Below, piece by piece: positions 12,730 through 25,154 of a stretch of DNA of 64,000 nt. The position numbers and the translations under genes were made by a program. The notes beneath the pieces were generated by a model. It saw only the letters and a program-made list of their open reading frames with translations, did not search any database and was not told the origin of the DNA. Where the stretch lies: contig NC_135360.1 of the NCBI RefSeq assembly GCF_051622035.1, forward strand, positions 32,133,206 through 32,197,205. Direction: 5' to 3'. Position 1 is the first letter of the stretch; each line of letters starts with the position of its first letter. Source of the DNA: Arctopsyche grandis (taxonomy: Eukaryota > Arthropoda > Insecta > Trichoptera > Hydropsychidae).

Positions 12730-13145
12730 CGGAAGAGTTTAGGAAGCTTTTCCGTACCATTTGACAGAGTAAAACTAATAAAAGCCTTGTAAAAACGGCT
12801 GAAATTTGGTAAAGTTGGAGAAAAAAGAGATTCAACGATCTCCAAATGATTCAAAATCACGTCTAATAATGGGTTAACATGAGATAATATACCAAATTTG
12901 ATATTTCTAAGTAGAAAACTGTCGATTTTCATAGAGGATATACATACATATGTACATTCATATAAACAACATAAATTTAAACAGTTATACATCCATTAAT
13001 TTTTATATATTAAAATAAAATAAAACAATGAAACGTTAATATCATTGTAAATTTTCTAATTGAAATAAGTATATAAAAAGTATCGATTTATCTATTTATA
13101 TATTCCAAAAGTTGAATTATGAAAATAAATCACATTTACATGTAA
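12730..13145. other. No gene seen
   Basis: A 90-codon minus frame (12720-12992) has no recognised homology. Nothing else found. Confidence 0.5.
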
Positions 13146-13599
13146 ATGTAAATTCATTCATACTATCCAGCGCTGCAACAGCATGGCACAACAGTCAATG
13201 AAAAAGACTACTACTATTCATGTTTTACAGAAAAGCACGTTCATATCATTTTTGGCCGAATGCAAGGAAAAATCGGCTTACATATAGATTAGAGCGCGAC
13301 TGTACGGCGTAATATTGCTTGTGTCGTATCGTCGAGTCAATACTGTCACAGTGTGAAAATATTTATATGCGCATGCGCACTTTCGTCAGTATGCATGCAC
13401 TCGCTACTATGAATTATATGCATGCTCGCTATATGCAATTATATACTCGCTACTACTATGTATATGGCCATGCGTGAATATTTCGACAGTGGCCAAAGAA
13501 TACCGGTTTTGTTTTATACGTAACGGTGACGTGTTCTGCTATATAATATGAATATATTTTGTCGGGTACTGCTGCTACATCTACGCTATGTGCATATTA

Positions 13600-13720
13600 C
13601 GGATTGGTGGTTAGCAAATTATGCTTTTGAGCAGAGTGGTCACAGGTCCCAGTATAAGTGCACTCGTCGCTTTGGAGCGATCTGTAAAGGCATATAGTGT
13701 AAATAAAATATTTATTCTAA
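13600..13720 (+). mobile_element. SINE-B (tRNA-like head, GTCGCTTTGGAGCGATC tail)
   Basis: TTGGTGGTTAGCAAATTATG resembles a tRNA A-box region, and a degenerate B box lies near 13640. The tail GTCGCTTTGGAGCGATCTGT recurs in reverse at 45540-45580 and, diverged, at 51150-51190. It is distinct from the SINE-A tail. Confidence 0.6.
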
Positions 13721-13821
13721 TGCGCAAATGACTCGTTCTAAGCAGCAAAGCTATTTTTTTAAATGCACCGTTAAATCGTACTTGTTAAAAATATGATTGT
13801 TTCCATATATGCATAAGCCTG

Positions 13822-14215
13822 CAATATGGCTCGGTGGTTGGGCTTTTGCTTAGCGCCGAGAGGACACCGGGTTCGATTCCAATCTATTTCGATTGAAAAG
13901 AATTTATTCCGAGTATTTTCTGTAATCCTGCTGGTCTTTGTGACTCCAGGTCGATCGTTTCCTATCAGAGTTTGCCAATTTTTTCTGATTTCATTGCTGA
14001 AACGGTTTTTGATTAAATTGGCTAAAAACCTTCCTACCTACTATGTCACCAATATATCAGTACATATATGTATACACTGTGATTAATGTACAATTAAAGT
14101 TTATTTACAAATTCATAGATGTCTCGTTAAGTTCGACTTTTCAGTGTCTTGTAATTCAGCGACTGTAATAAAAATGCTGCATTGTTTGTAATTGACCAGG
14201 AAGGCGTTTTTGTAT
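13822..14215 (+). mobile_element. SINE-A, nearly full copy
   Basis: Head: ATGGCTCGGTGGTTGGG (A-box-like) and CCGGGTTCGATTCC (B box, about 13868-13881). Body: TTTGTGACTCCAGGTCGATC, TATCAGAGTTTGCCAATTTT, TTGCTGAAACGGTTTT. Tail: ATAGATGTCTCGTTAAG, AATTGACCAGGAAGGCG, then truncated before the second half of the stem-loop. Confidence 0.85.
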
Positions 14216-14365
14216 ATATGTATGTATGTATGTAAAAAATAAAAATAAATTAATATATAATGTATTAAATAATACTTTTCGTACTGATGTTTAGTTGCAG
14301 CTGACGGTCTGTACTATGCCAGTATGAATAGATCTTGATACGTACATACAAATATATAAAAATCT

Positions 14366-14677
14366 GGTAAACGGAGTCATATGTGAACTAGTCACAGGAC
14401 AACCGGTCGCTCTAGATTGGTCACACATGATCACCCGTCACACTAAAACTGGTCACGAGAAAACTGGTCACACCCTAAAACTGGTCACACCCTAAAACTG
14501 GTCACTAGAAAACTGGTCACACCCTAAAATCGGTCACGAGAAATCTGATTGACCGATTTTAGGGTGTGACCAGTTTTCTCGTGACCAGTTTTAGTGTGAC
14601 GGGTGATCACGTGTGACCGATCTAGAGCGATCGGTTGTCCTGTGACCGGTTCACATTTGACTGGTAATCACCGAACC
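14366..14677. mobile_element. Foldback element made of ACTGGTCAC repeats, 8-bp target duplication
   Basis: The two halves are inverted copies over about 135 bp each (for example GACAACCGGTCGCTCTAGAT and, inverted, GACAACCGATCGCTCTAGAT). Between and within them the unit ACTGGTCACACCCTAAA or ACTGGTCACGAGAAA is repeated about six times. AAAAATCT flanks both sides (14358-14365 and 14678-14685). No coding capacity. Superfamily not resolved: 8-bp duplications fit hAT, P, Merlin or MULE-like elements, and the GGT terminus is not decisive. Confidence 0.85.
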
Positions 14678-14685
14678 AAAAATCT

Positions 14686-17620
14686 AAATAGCACACCTTT
14701 CTTCAATTGACATACATATTTGCCAAGTTGAGCCTTGTATTTGACATTAATAAAGTAACTTATATTCTTGCACGATGCATACATTCATTTATTGAATTAA
14801 TGTTATTCAAACTGGAGTCTTGTTAGGCATGTCCGTTATAAAGGATATTTTCTCTCAGATTTTATACTTGCATGGTTTTTTTTTAATTAAATTTCACGTT
14901 TCTCATTATTCGATAGGATCTTTAAACAGACAATGAACGTACGTAGGCTCTCGAATATTGATAATAAATTTCTTAATTTTAATATTGTTGCACTTTTGCG
15001 GTGTCTTTATTGTATAAAGCTCGAGAAGGGTGTAATTTTCGAGACGTAAATTTCGATTTAAACCGGTCCACATTATGTTACGAGTATGTGTATCATGTTT
15101 AAAAATCCCACTGGGATTATACGTCGAGGATTTCCTGTTGGGCGAATACTATATAATAAATATATCGCTCACACGTTTTTTTTCGTCTTGATTTTTTCGT
15201 AGGTACGTATCTACCTTGAATAATCCAAGAATATTATTCAAATTCAGTTCGATAGGTGGGTTCATAAAAAGGATTGAATTAAATTTAAAATATATTTTCC
15301 CCTTATGTACGTACGCGTTGAATTCAATGACGTAGGTGAAATTTTTACGATTAATAAAACATGTAATTTTAATACGACAATTGCGGTTTTCAAATAACTG
15401 TGATTTGTCGTTGAAGGTGTGTCAACGTTAATCGTTTCTTATGTACGTCAATATTACATTTTGATTGCGTAAACCTAAAAATTTTAATTGATTATATTAT
15501 TTTATTTAAGAAAGCATCAAACGAGTTCATTCCTGGTTTCTGTCTTGTGTTATCTATATACATAAAAAGTTCATATTCGAATCAAACTTTTCAATGCATA
15601 TAAAGAATCGCAATCTTTACTGAAATTAATAAACCGAACGCTCGAGTTAACGGTCGACTTTTATTCCTTTGATTCAGAATGTTATTAATATAAGGGATTC
15701 AAAGTATATTTAATAAGTAGTATATAATATGTTGATGTTAAATTACGCATACGGTTTTAAGACAGAGTAGATAAAAATAAGTTGACAGCTCACAACCCGT
15801 GATAATAAAACATAAAATTTTATATGTTCTATATAAAAAATAGCCACTTTATATATACTAGATAACATTTCCAATATTTAAATTATGACAACGATTGTTT
15901 TACTGTTATATAAATAAGGTAAATTTAATCTAATTCCATGTGCATATGTGTATATTTTAGATTTGATCTTCTTTGGACGAAGTCTTTGGGACGAATTGTA
16001 ATTTGAAAGTAGACATTCTTTAGAAGAATGGATGACATCAGACGTTTTAGATCAAAGTCATAAATAGCTCCAAAGGCTCAAATTATCTCGATGGTATATT
16101 TATGCATTGAATTGTGTCAAATTTCCAATGAGCATGCATAATCTAACCTTTGCGGTTAAGCATTTACTGCAGTTCAAATTTGCGGTCAGTCAAAAAAAAA
16201 AACCACTTAACCGATGAATAAATAAATATCTAATGATAAAATTCATTATGACGTATGCAAAACGACATAAATGTGTCATTAAGATTATTTAATCCGGTTT
16301 CTAAAACGCTTTTCGACGAAACAACAAAATCGAAAGCGGAAACATTTACGTCACCGGAGCGATAATTGAGCTATTTTTGCGACATAAATTGTATTTTAAA
16401 CATATTTTAATTGTCTTTAAAGAGCGAAATTTTCACATTGCTTTCAATTGACGACACATTAAGGTGTCCGTTTCATTTTTTTTTTCGTAATAACAAGTGC
16501 TTGTAATGACTTTGCCAATAAAATGTAAGTTAATGCGAAAAACTCGCATCGTTATTCGAGCCATTAGTGAATTTCGACGATACTTTAGCCTCTTTAGAAC
16601 GATTTTAAATCGCGTAAACGTCATTTATAAAACATCATAGAATCGTTAGCGATATTGGCGATCAAATTTAAACGTCTTTCATTTGCAATTTTTCTAAAAG
16701 ATGAGTCGTTGTTGAGTTTAACGTGGGCAGAAAGTACGTATAGCGGTAAACGCAATAATAATACACAATGAATGTGTTTTCCCACGATTTTATAATATAC
16801 GTATGATAGTTGTGTCATTATATTAGCTACGTTGACCGATTGTGGCACGCTACAATAATTTCACACTTTATTCAATATAATGTGTAGGTGTAATATAGTG
16901 AATAATTCGATAAAGTTTGACGTTCTGCTTATTTCGAATTTCGATCGTTGGGTTTTCACGCCGTTCATTTAAATCCTATATTATATGGTAATTGAGCGAA
17001 TTCTCAGATGCGACGATTCGCATACTGTTGAACTTCAAAATTGGATTTTCCACATTATAAATGTAAAAAAATTTACATTCATTGTTAATGGTGCGAATGT
17101 AGATTGGTTAAAAATTGTTTTGTTATGATTTTTTTTATGTACCTTTAGATGATCTTTTTTTTTTAAAGAAATATTGTTCAATCACCATAACTAGATGGAT
17201 ATTTTTCCGTAGATTGTTATTCAGAATTCAGTTAAGTTTAATGGTTGGATGAGTTTATAAAAATAAAATGTCAATACGTTATCAATATTATCTAAAACTG
17301 TAAGCATATACTGCTTACAGCTGAGTGAAAAATTACAGTTATAATTTGTTTTTAATATATAATGGATATAATTTAATATATATTGGATATAATGTACGAT
17401 ATAAAATTCATTTGATATGATATTAAGTGCTATATTCTATTCCGAATTCTAAGGCAACTCTATAATCGATTTCAAAAACCTTTTGCAGTATAAATATGTA
17501 AGAATATATATTACGTATTAAGTATACATATTAATATATAGTACGTATAAAGAATTTTTCAAATATAGAAGATTAACAGTTAAAAATTGTTTTAGTACAT
17601 TATTTCGACTTGTAGAGTTT
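14686..17620. other. No gene seen
   Basis: About 2.9 kb of AT-rich DNA with no frame above 75 codons and no repeat family member recognised. It could be intergenic or intronic. Confidence 0.5.
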
Positions 17621-17624
17621 GTTG

Positions 17625-17930
17625 ATATATTTTTTAATAATATTAAATTATTTTTATAATAAGCTATGTATGTATATAAAATCTTCACTTTCTCCAATCG
17701 TTAAAATTGTGCCATTGAATCTATCCTCAAAATCATTTTCTATTTGATATATAGTTAGACATTTACACACATCTATGTGTGTAAAGATGAACGTTTCTTT
17801 GTTTGACAGCTATACAAATCTACAGTTTACAACTTTTGGCCACCGAATTTGGAGCGTAGACTGCATTATTTTCCGAAATGAGTTATTTTATCAAGTAAAA
17901 AGTCTAATTCAGTTTCTTTTTTAAGTTTAG
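17625..17930 (-). repeat. Sequence shared with 62890-63190 downstream of a LINE tail
   Basis: Reverse complement aligns with 62890-63190 over about 300 bp (ACAACTTTTGGCCACCGAAT, TTGTGCCATTGAATCTATCC, TTATAATAAGCTATGTATGT). Both copies lie immediately 3' of the same LINE end. Confidence 0.8.
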
Positions 17931-18331
17931 GTTTGGATCATTGTGGCATTACAGGAGTCCCTAATGCGTAACAATGGTCGAAATAATACAGAGAAATGAG
18001 AAAAATATATACATACATATATACATAGACAAAAAATACATTTATAAATAATGATAAAAAAAATAGCATTATAATAATAGCAGATAAAGTAAAAATATCA
18101 AATAATAAAATACAAAGTAGACAATGTCTTGCATCTATAGCCAGCACCAATATACAAAAACCAGCCGCGAATACAAAACATCCCTGCGAAGCCCAAATGA
18201 AAGAGAGAAGATCAAAATTCCACTCATACATACATCTCATTCAATTATGAAAATAATGATGAGCGCAGGCTACCAGACAAATAGGTTAAAATTATCTCCG
18301 ATAACCTACGATCACTGAGGTGGAAAATATC

Positions 18332-18725
18332 GGGTTTGGTGCATCCGCTCTAAAATCGCCAGATTAACAGAACGGCAGCTTTAAACGTAATTCTCGTTTT
18401 CTCGACTGATAGATTGCACATCAGATGACGAGTAACCTTTCGATGTGCACAGATGCAATTATTAAAATTGAGTTGGATCTTTCTGGCGAGTTTAATAAGG
18501 CAAGATTCAGAACTAATCGAATCTTGCCTTATTAAACTCGCCTGAAAGATCCAACTCAATTTTAAAAATTACCATTTTAATAATTGCATCTGTGCACATC
18601 GAAAGGTTACCCGTCATCTGATGTGCAATCTATCATTCGAGAAGACGAGAATTGCATTTAAAGCAGCCGTCCGTTAATCTGTCGTTCAATTTGTCTGGCG
18701 ATTTTAGAGCGGATGCATTGCATCC
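18332..18725. mobile_element. Hairpin MITE with about 185-bp arms and 9-bp target duplication (MULE-like)
   Basis: Nearly the whole 394 bp folds on itself: TGCATCCGCTCTAAAATCGC at the left and its complement at the right, down to a centre near 18520 between AAGATTCAGAAC and its mirror. GAAAATATC flanks both ends (18323-18331, 18726-18734). Long arms, a GG terminus and a 9-bp duplication suit Mutator-like elements; no transposase. Confidence 0.88.
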
Positions 18726-18747
18726 GAAAATATCACATTCAGGCTCA

Positions 18748-19366
18748 TCAACGCTAAATAAAATAAAATTATATCGCGTGCTCATATTACCATTATTAAC
18801 CTATGCTTCACCTGTATGGAATAACGCCTCGAATACTAACCTTTCCAAGCTCCAAGTAATACAAAATAAATCCCTTAAAATAATTTATAATACACCCATA
18901 TATACTAACCTGAAAAAACTGCATGCTATATATAATATTCCGTTTGTTACAGACATTACTAACAAACTAACCAGTAGATTCTATGAAAGAATCACTAATA
19001 ACCATACTAACACACTTGTGAAGAGTCTCGGTGATTACAACAAAATGTCTATACCCTTCAGGTATAAACACAGATTACCTAAACACAATCTGCTTTAGGT
19101 CATCGACTTTAGATAGTCTTTAATTAATATTATGTATTAGATGTATTATGAACATTTACAAGGATTGTAAATAGGTTTTTGAGCTCTTTTTCGTATTATG
19201 CTTTAAATTAACATTAGAATAATATAATACTGTGATTACTAACCAAATTAAATTAAAATTGTAAAATAGAAAATGATCAGTAGATCAGTAGCTATTAAAA
19301 TAGATATAAGATGTATTGTGAACATAATTTCGTAATAATAAAAAGCATTTAAAAATCAAAATCAAA
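18748..19366 (+). mobile_element. Jockey-like LINE (family J1), 5'-truncated, 13-bp target duplication
   Basis: Flanked by ACATTCAGGCTCA at 18735-18747 and 19367-19379. The frame to the stop at 19098 encodes the end of a non-LTR polymerase (LYRVLILPLLTYASPVWNNA, LQVIQNKSLKIIYNTP, then LTSRFYERI), typical of the region after the reverse transcriptase in Jockey-clade elements. A 3' UTR of about 270 bp ends AGCATTTAAAAATCAAAATC. No upstream domains remain. Being the longest copy here, it serves as the reference for the copies at 10435, 25155, 29154 and 57322. Confidence 0.93.
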
Positions 19367-19434
19367 ACATTCAGGCTCAGCAGCAACGATTTCATTGAGA
19401 AGTCGGTTAGCTCTTGGAATAGGAGCCATTCGAT

Positions 19435-20004
19435 AAAGTACTGTATTATGTATGTGTGTAGATAAAAGCATATAATGGATCGTTTTGTTATGTATTGCCT
19501 AAACTAAAAATTTGATATGTTTATTGATGTATAATACACTATATTCTAGATCTATGGATATGTTATTATATTTAAAAAGGATGTTATTATATTTAAAATG
19601 TTTTGACATTCTGATTTTGATAAGTCGAATGTTGGGACATATTTTATAATATTATTTAACAAACAAAAATTTATTTTAATTTATATTTACATACATCAAT
19701 TTCATCTCAAAGTCTCTAGTCATTTTTTTTATTATAAACGATTGTCAACACCTGTGTGCATTGAGCACGAGTACACCGCATATTTACATATCTCCGGGTG
19801 GACGAGACCGATTCGCTAAACACTTGCAGCAAATTAATGACGTTCCGAGAAATCCATCGATTGTTTGAACATTCCGTTCCCGATGTGTCCCTGGATGTTA
19901 TTGTTTATAGCCACTCTTTCTCTGCATATTTCAACAATACATCGAATCGAGGGTCCGATTGCACGTTATCTAACGATTACGATTACCACACAGCATCGAG
20001 ACGC
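19435..20004. other. No gene seen
   Basis: AT-rich; a 106-codon plus frame (19798-20118) runs into the next repeat and is not credible as a protein. Confidence 0.5.
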
Positions 20005-20008
20005 TTAA

Positions 20009-20571
20009 CCCTCCCTCACCGAAGTGGGGTATGCAAGTGCCCCAATTTTTACGTTTTTCGTAATAACTATGTGGTTTTCAAAGCTATACACCCTTTATTT
20101 CTTGTATTCATAGAATGAACTACAAGAAATTTATTTTAATAGATTTTGTATGATTTAGAAAAGGGGTACATCGTAAAAAAATACATTTATACATTTCTAC
20201 GTTTCAAAGTATAGCTTTAAAGGCGGTAGCGATAAGTCATGTTTTTGACTGTTCGCTTGCATATTCTTGTTGATCGATGAATCAATGCGAGAGAAATACA
20301 CAGCTATATTTTCGTAAGCTATTGTTTTCGTCGCTTTTGGCGCGTGGCTATTGAGTCATGCAGTCGCCTGTTGGTCTTATCTATGTGCGTTTGCATGTCA
20401 ATGGTTGTCGTTATTTTTTAATACAAAAATAGTCAAAAACATGCTATAGGACTAAAAATTTTTTATGTTGATGTATGAAATGATTAATAAGATATATATT
20501 GAACCCATTTGTATTGAGAAAAGCTGTATTTTGATTATAAAATACTCGACCCCGGTTCGGTACACTCGTTC
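20009..20571 (+). repeat. Dispersed repeat family R3, copy 1 (about 0.56 kb)
   Basis: Starts after TTAA (20005-20008) with CCCTCCCTCACCGAAGTGGG and runs to ACACTCGTTCGATCTCGA. Copies at 60536-61088 (same strand) and 48922-49482 (opposite strand) share the full length with few differences. Stops in all frames. A TTAA next to CCCT suggests a piggyBac-type non-autonomous element, but this copy lacks TTAA at the right end. Confidence 0.85.
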
Positions 20572-20581
20572 GATCTCGACG

Positions 20582-22415
20582 TTTCGTCTTTCAAATGTTA
20601 AATCGACATTGGATCAAAACTGAAAGCACTTCTCACTACAAAAAGGTCTCTCTCTCCCTCATCTGTATGCAGTGATCTGGAGGAGGTGCGTTTCTCGAAT
20701 GTCTTATTAGAAGCGATAGTCTGCAAAAGCGTCCGTGTCGAATGTTGCAAGAATGCAATGCGTTCGGAATAGCAAAACGATCCCAAAGCCGATTAAATCT
20801 AGAATGTATCTGTACAAAGTTCAATCGCCCAGTTTCACTTTTCTGATTGTGTGACCTCTCCATCGTCAAGTGTCGTACGACTTTCGAATTTCAAACCATT
20901 TTCCTTTTGATGTGAAACCATCGCTTGCTTGATCGGCCAAAGTGGCCGATCGTATGCGTATCTAATTCTAATCGAAACAATCTCAGCTTTCAGTACATCA
21001 AACCGATGTCGATTCGTATGTGGAAAAGGTCATCGTTCTTTAGTTTTAATTGATTTATTTATACACAAGAATGGATTAAAAAAGTTATCGAACATGCAAT
21101 GTTTACGATATGTGTGGTGTATTGATCAGTTTTGATTGTATTGCACGAAGCATGTCTAGAATAAATTTCTTACATATGTACATATTTTTTTTTGGTATTT
21201 TTAGTTTGATTTTCAACGCCGTTTGTATTTTAATACGGCGAATCTTTCTCGGAAAGTATTCAATCGATTTTATGTACATATGTGTGTGTGTTTACTTTGA
21301 GAACGTTTTCACGAAGATTAGCCTCATAAATTATACGGTCAATATTGATAAATGTGTTTTTAACTGCTTATGTGACAGTTTCCAAACGCAAAAGATAATA
21401 ATATATAAACTTTGCAGAATTTTGTTTGTTATCTATTTCTGCGAACTTTTTATGATACTTTTATATATGTAAGTATGTGCATACATTAAATGTCATTATT
21501 AAAATAAATGAAAGGAATACTTACATTGAGTTTTATAGTTGTGATTTTGATAGTATTTTCAGCACAGTGTATTTCTCGCTTACGTCTCGATTGATATCGA
21601 TTCACTTATCACATTACATTAACGTTTCAAAAATTTAATATTACGAATAAACTTCCAGCGTAAGCAAGAAGTTTTTGCTCTGACAAGTGTGTTTGCGTAT
21701 AATTTAATCCAACGTCGAAAATTTTGCACTTGAAAATCTCAGCAAACAAAATGTCAAATGCACAGATAATATAATACTATCGAAAAAACCGTTTATTATT
21801 CACAAAAAAAAAAGATTCTAATGTCAATCGTATGTAAGAACCGTTGTAGAATAATATTCACTATATGTTTGAATCGCGAATGTAAATAAATAATAATTCG
21901 CAGAGTACTTCGTAGACGTCTGTACAGGAAACTCGCACTTTATCGAGTGAACCGGTGTTTCGCGGTTTCTCACTTGTATGCTTCGCTTCTTGGCCACAAG
22001 ACGTGATATGGTGGCCATGTTCAATGCCAAAATACGACAGTTAAATTTAATATAAAATGTTGTATAGTTTTATTTGATTTGGGATAAATTTGGGAAACAA
22101 GCACCGGTCGCGCAGACGGCTACGGCCTATCACCTATTATGTCGATTTTGGATCAGACAAAAGATCGCATATATCATAATCACGTAATCAAAAATAAATG
22201 AAAGAGAAATAAAACTAAGAAATTCAGAAAACAAACGGTATGAAAATATTTTTGACGTGAATTTTAAGGGTTGCGCAGCATCCATGGACGGCACGCCACT
22301 GATTTACACATGTAAATCGAAACAATACCTGACAACTATGGTCGGATATTACAAACATCGTATACAATATGATCAATAACATTTTTCATGTAACAATACG
22401 AATTTTTACATTCAA
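20582..22415. other. No supported gene; one perfect 9-bp hairpin
   Basis: GATCGGCCA / AAG / TGGCCGATC forms a perfect stem at 20931-20951. Frames of up to 120 codons show no recognisable domain and start or stop in AT-rich DNA. Confidence 0.5.
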
Positions 22416-22424
22416 TATACATCC

Positions 22425-22690
22425 ACAGAGACATCTATTGAGAGAATTCTGGCGAAACTGAGATATAACAATGACTCAAGGTTTGCAATAAAAAATTGGA
22501 GAGGAAAAGCTAATTTAACAAGCACCGTTTCAATGAAGATCAGAAAAATTGGCAAATTCTGATAAGAAACGATCGACCTCGACAAACAAAGGTCTGGCCA
22601 ACAACGAGAATCTAGTGGGAATCAAACCCGTGATGCCCTGCACGAAAGAATACAACACTCACCACTAGACCACGCTGCTGGTTGCATTAC
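22425..22690 (-). mobile_element. SINE-A, head and body
   Basis: Reverse complement: GTGGTCTAGTGGTGAGTG (A box region), GGGTTTGATTCCC (B box), then GATCGTTTCTTATCAGAATT, GCCAATTTTTCTGATCTTCA and AGATGTCTCTGTGG. The tail stem-loop is absent. Confidence 0.8.
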
Positions 22691-22749
22691 AATAATTATT
22701 AGAAGATACAAAATTTTTACTAACGTCCATATGATACAAATAGGGTAAA

Positions 22750-25030
22750 ATCAATTATTCAAAAATCGAATATGAAATTGTTAAAATATTCGAATTATCG
22801 AATATTCGAATATTATATACATACATAATTACGTATTGTATTGTATTTACATACATATGTTTACTATGTTCAAAAAATAAAAAGGGATATTTTAGCGAAA
22901 TAAAATATTTATGTACATATATTCATTTATTGTTTATTGTGATAAAAAAGAAAAAAATATATTTTTACTCCTATTTTGTCTTCCTGACAAATAGTTTTAA
23001 AACAAATATGCATCCAAGATTTGAAATAAGTCATATTTGCAGTAGCAGCACGTTAAGACAAAATAGCGTAAATCAAAATAAAAAACTTTCTTTCAAAACA
23101 TGTATGTATGTAATATATAATATATGAAATTATATTTCAAGTGAAAATTTGTTTTCAATCACGTTTCAATCATAACCAGTTATATTTTCAGTGTTGGTTT
23201 CATTCATTTAAGATTAGATTTTTACTTTATCTATGTACGTAGTAACAATAGATGAAGTTTTGTGATCATGCGAAAATTCGAACTCGAGATTTTGACTGAT
23301 TCGAACTCAGAATCGATTACTGATCACGTTTTAATGATCTAGAAAAAATGTGTGTGTGTGTGTCTGTGTGTGTGTCTGTGTACTTTTAGGGATTTTTTCA
23401 ACACCGTTAGTCCTATCGAACCGAAACTTAGTATCGGTTAATAAAATTCTTATAGACACTACGTAAATTTTTTTCAAATTTTTAAGTTGACCGGAAATGG
23501 TACCTCCCCTTATAGGTGTCCTCTTTTTTTTAAGTTTTTGAATTCGATTTTCTCCCAAACTACTAACTGAATCGGACTGAATTTTTTTTACATGTACTTG
23601 AAATAATAATTTTTATAATTTTATATTTTTTAAATATTTTTATCTGAACCGGAAGTAGTACTTTTACTCTAGAGAATCAAGGTTTTTTATGTTTTTCTCA
23701 AAAGCCTTTTGATTTATCGAACTGAAATTTCATATCGATCAGTTTAAGCTCAATACCAAGTTATGTATAAAATTTGGTAAGCGTCCGTCGACCGGAAGTG
23801 GCAGTTTACTCTTGTTCGATTTGTCTTCCACTATTTTTTTGGACCTCTTAAACATGTGTGGTCTTCACAAAAAAATGCACGTATAATTCTTGTATCAATG
23901 TGATTAAAATAAAAAAAAAATCACTAAATTTTATAAACCGGAAGTGGGATTTTTTCCCTCCGGAAGCATCCGGAAGGAAGGTCAAAAATGTTGTCGCCTG
24001 GATCCTGACCACACCCCTAAACGTATTAAGCTGAAAATTTATATTTGTGTTGTTTATGTACTAACTTAGATTTGGTAACGTTTTGGTCAGAATTCGTAAA
24101 CCGGAAGTAGTATTTTTTTTAAAAACAATATTTCATTATTTTTTCATTATTTTATTTTGACCTTTTAAATTATTTTAAGCGTCTTGATATTTATTGTGTA
24201 CAATAGAGATAGTGATTTTAAGTAAAAATAAAAAATAAAATCAGCAAATTTATTGAACCGGAAGTGGGATTTTCTCCTATTAGAAAAGTCAAAAATGTTG
24301 TCGCCTGGATCCTGTCCACACCCCTAAACGTATTAAGCTGAAAATTTATATTTGTGTTGTTTATGTACTAACTTAGATTTGGTGACGTTTTGGTCAGAAT
24401 TCGTAAACCGGAAGTAGTATTTTTTTTAAAAACAATATTTCATTATTTTATTTTGACCTTTTAAATTATTTTTATCCTCTTGATATTAAATGTGTATAAT
24501 AATTATACTGATTTTAAATAATTAAAAAAATTTGAACAAAATCCGCCAACCGGAAGTAGAAATTTTGTCTTGTGAAAGTATTTGCATATATTTGCGCTCA
24601 ATTTGTATCGCTATCATAGTTATTAGTTCAATATCGAATTTTGTTTTGTAACCTTCTTATATTCCTCAAATACATAGATAAAGTCATGGGTTGGTCACAC
24701 CCGAATTTTTTTTATTCATTTCATTTAAAAATATATTTTCACTTGAAATATGCTTTCACTGTAACATATACAATGTACATACGTGATGAATATTCCGTTT
24801 TATTTTACAAATTTATAAAAAATGTTAAAACTTATTGAAAAAAAAAAATTAGCTAAGGATTCACTTTACAATACAAATACGATTTTATTACCGAGGAACT
24901 TTCTAAATTACTTAATTAAAAAAACTAATAATATCCGATTAATTTTATAAAAATTCGAATTTATGAATATTGAAAAGGGGGTGAATATATTTGAATATCG
25001 AATATTCGAATATTCGATTGGGACATGAAA
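22750..25030. repeat. CCGGAAGT repeat region
   Basis: CCGGAARTRG-like motifs occur at 23491, 23649, 23792, 23938, 24102, 24258, 24408 and 24550, 142-164 bp apart, each in diverged flanking sequence; 23980-24170 and 24290-24470 are near-identical, a 300-bp higher-order duplication. It is preceded by (TG)n at 23349-23382 and a block (23221-23335) that recurs at 5215-5310 and, inverted, at 61760-61860. ATCGAATATTCGAATATT occurs on both sides (about 22793 and 24998). No coding frame. Confidence 0.85.
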
Positions 25031-25154
25031 TTGGGTATGAAAAAATGCCTCCAATATTAAACATTCAAAATTACAAATAAAATAAAATAAATCTATTTAT
25101 ATTAATCTAAATAGACTAGTCTCAAAATAAACTTCCGTTAGAAGTATGTATATG

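Larger units (their letters stand above)
13150..14335 (+). repeat. Repeat family R1, copy 2, split by two SINEs
   Basis: 13150-13600 and 14275-14335 align in order with 3960-4440 (last block: CTTTTCGTACTGATGTTTAG against TTTTTCGTACTGCTGTTTAT). The 675 bp between them consist of SINE sequence. Confidence 0.75.
17931..19432 (-). mobile_element. LINE family L2 3' region, carrying two insertions
   Basis: Minus-strand copy of the element at 26197-27790. 19432-19380 holds coding sequence for the end of the polymerase frame (SSIPRAIRLLNEIVA-like, degenerate). 18322-17931 holds the rest and the 3' UTR, ending in the stem-loop ACGCATTAGGGACTCC. The pieces are separated by a hairpin MITE (18332-18725) and a J1 LINE (18748-19366). 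Confidence 0.85.

Noticed and set aside
14400..14560. Regularly spaced ACTGGTCAC repeats resembling a CRISPR array
   Set aside because: Eukaryotic setting, spacers are not unique, and the repeats lie within an inverted-repeat mobile element.
19798..20118. 106-codon plus-strand frame
   Set aside because: Half of it lies in repeat R3, whose other copies do not keep the frame.
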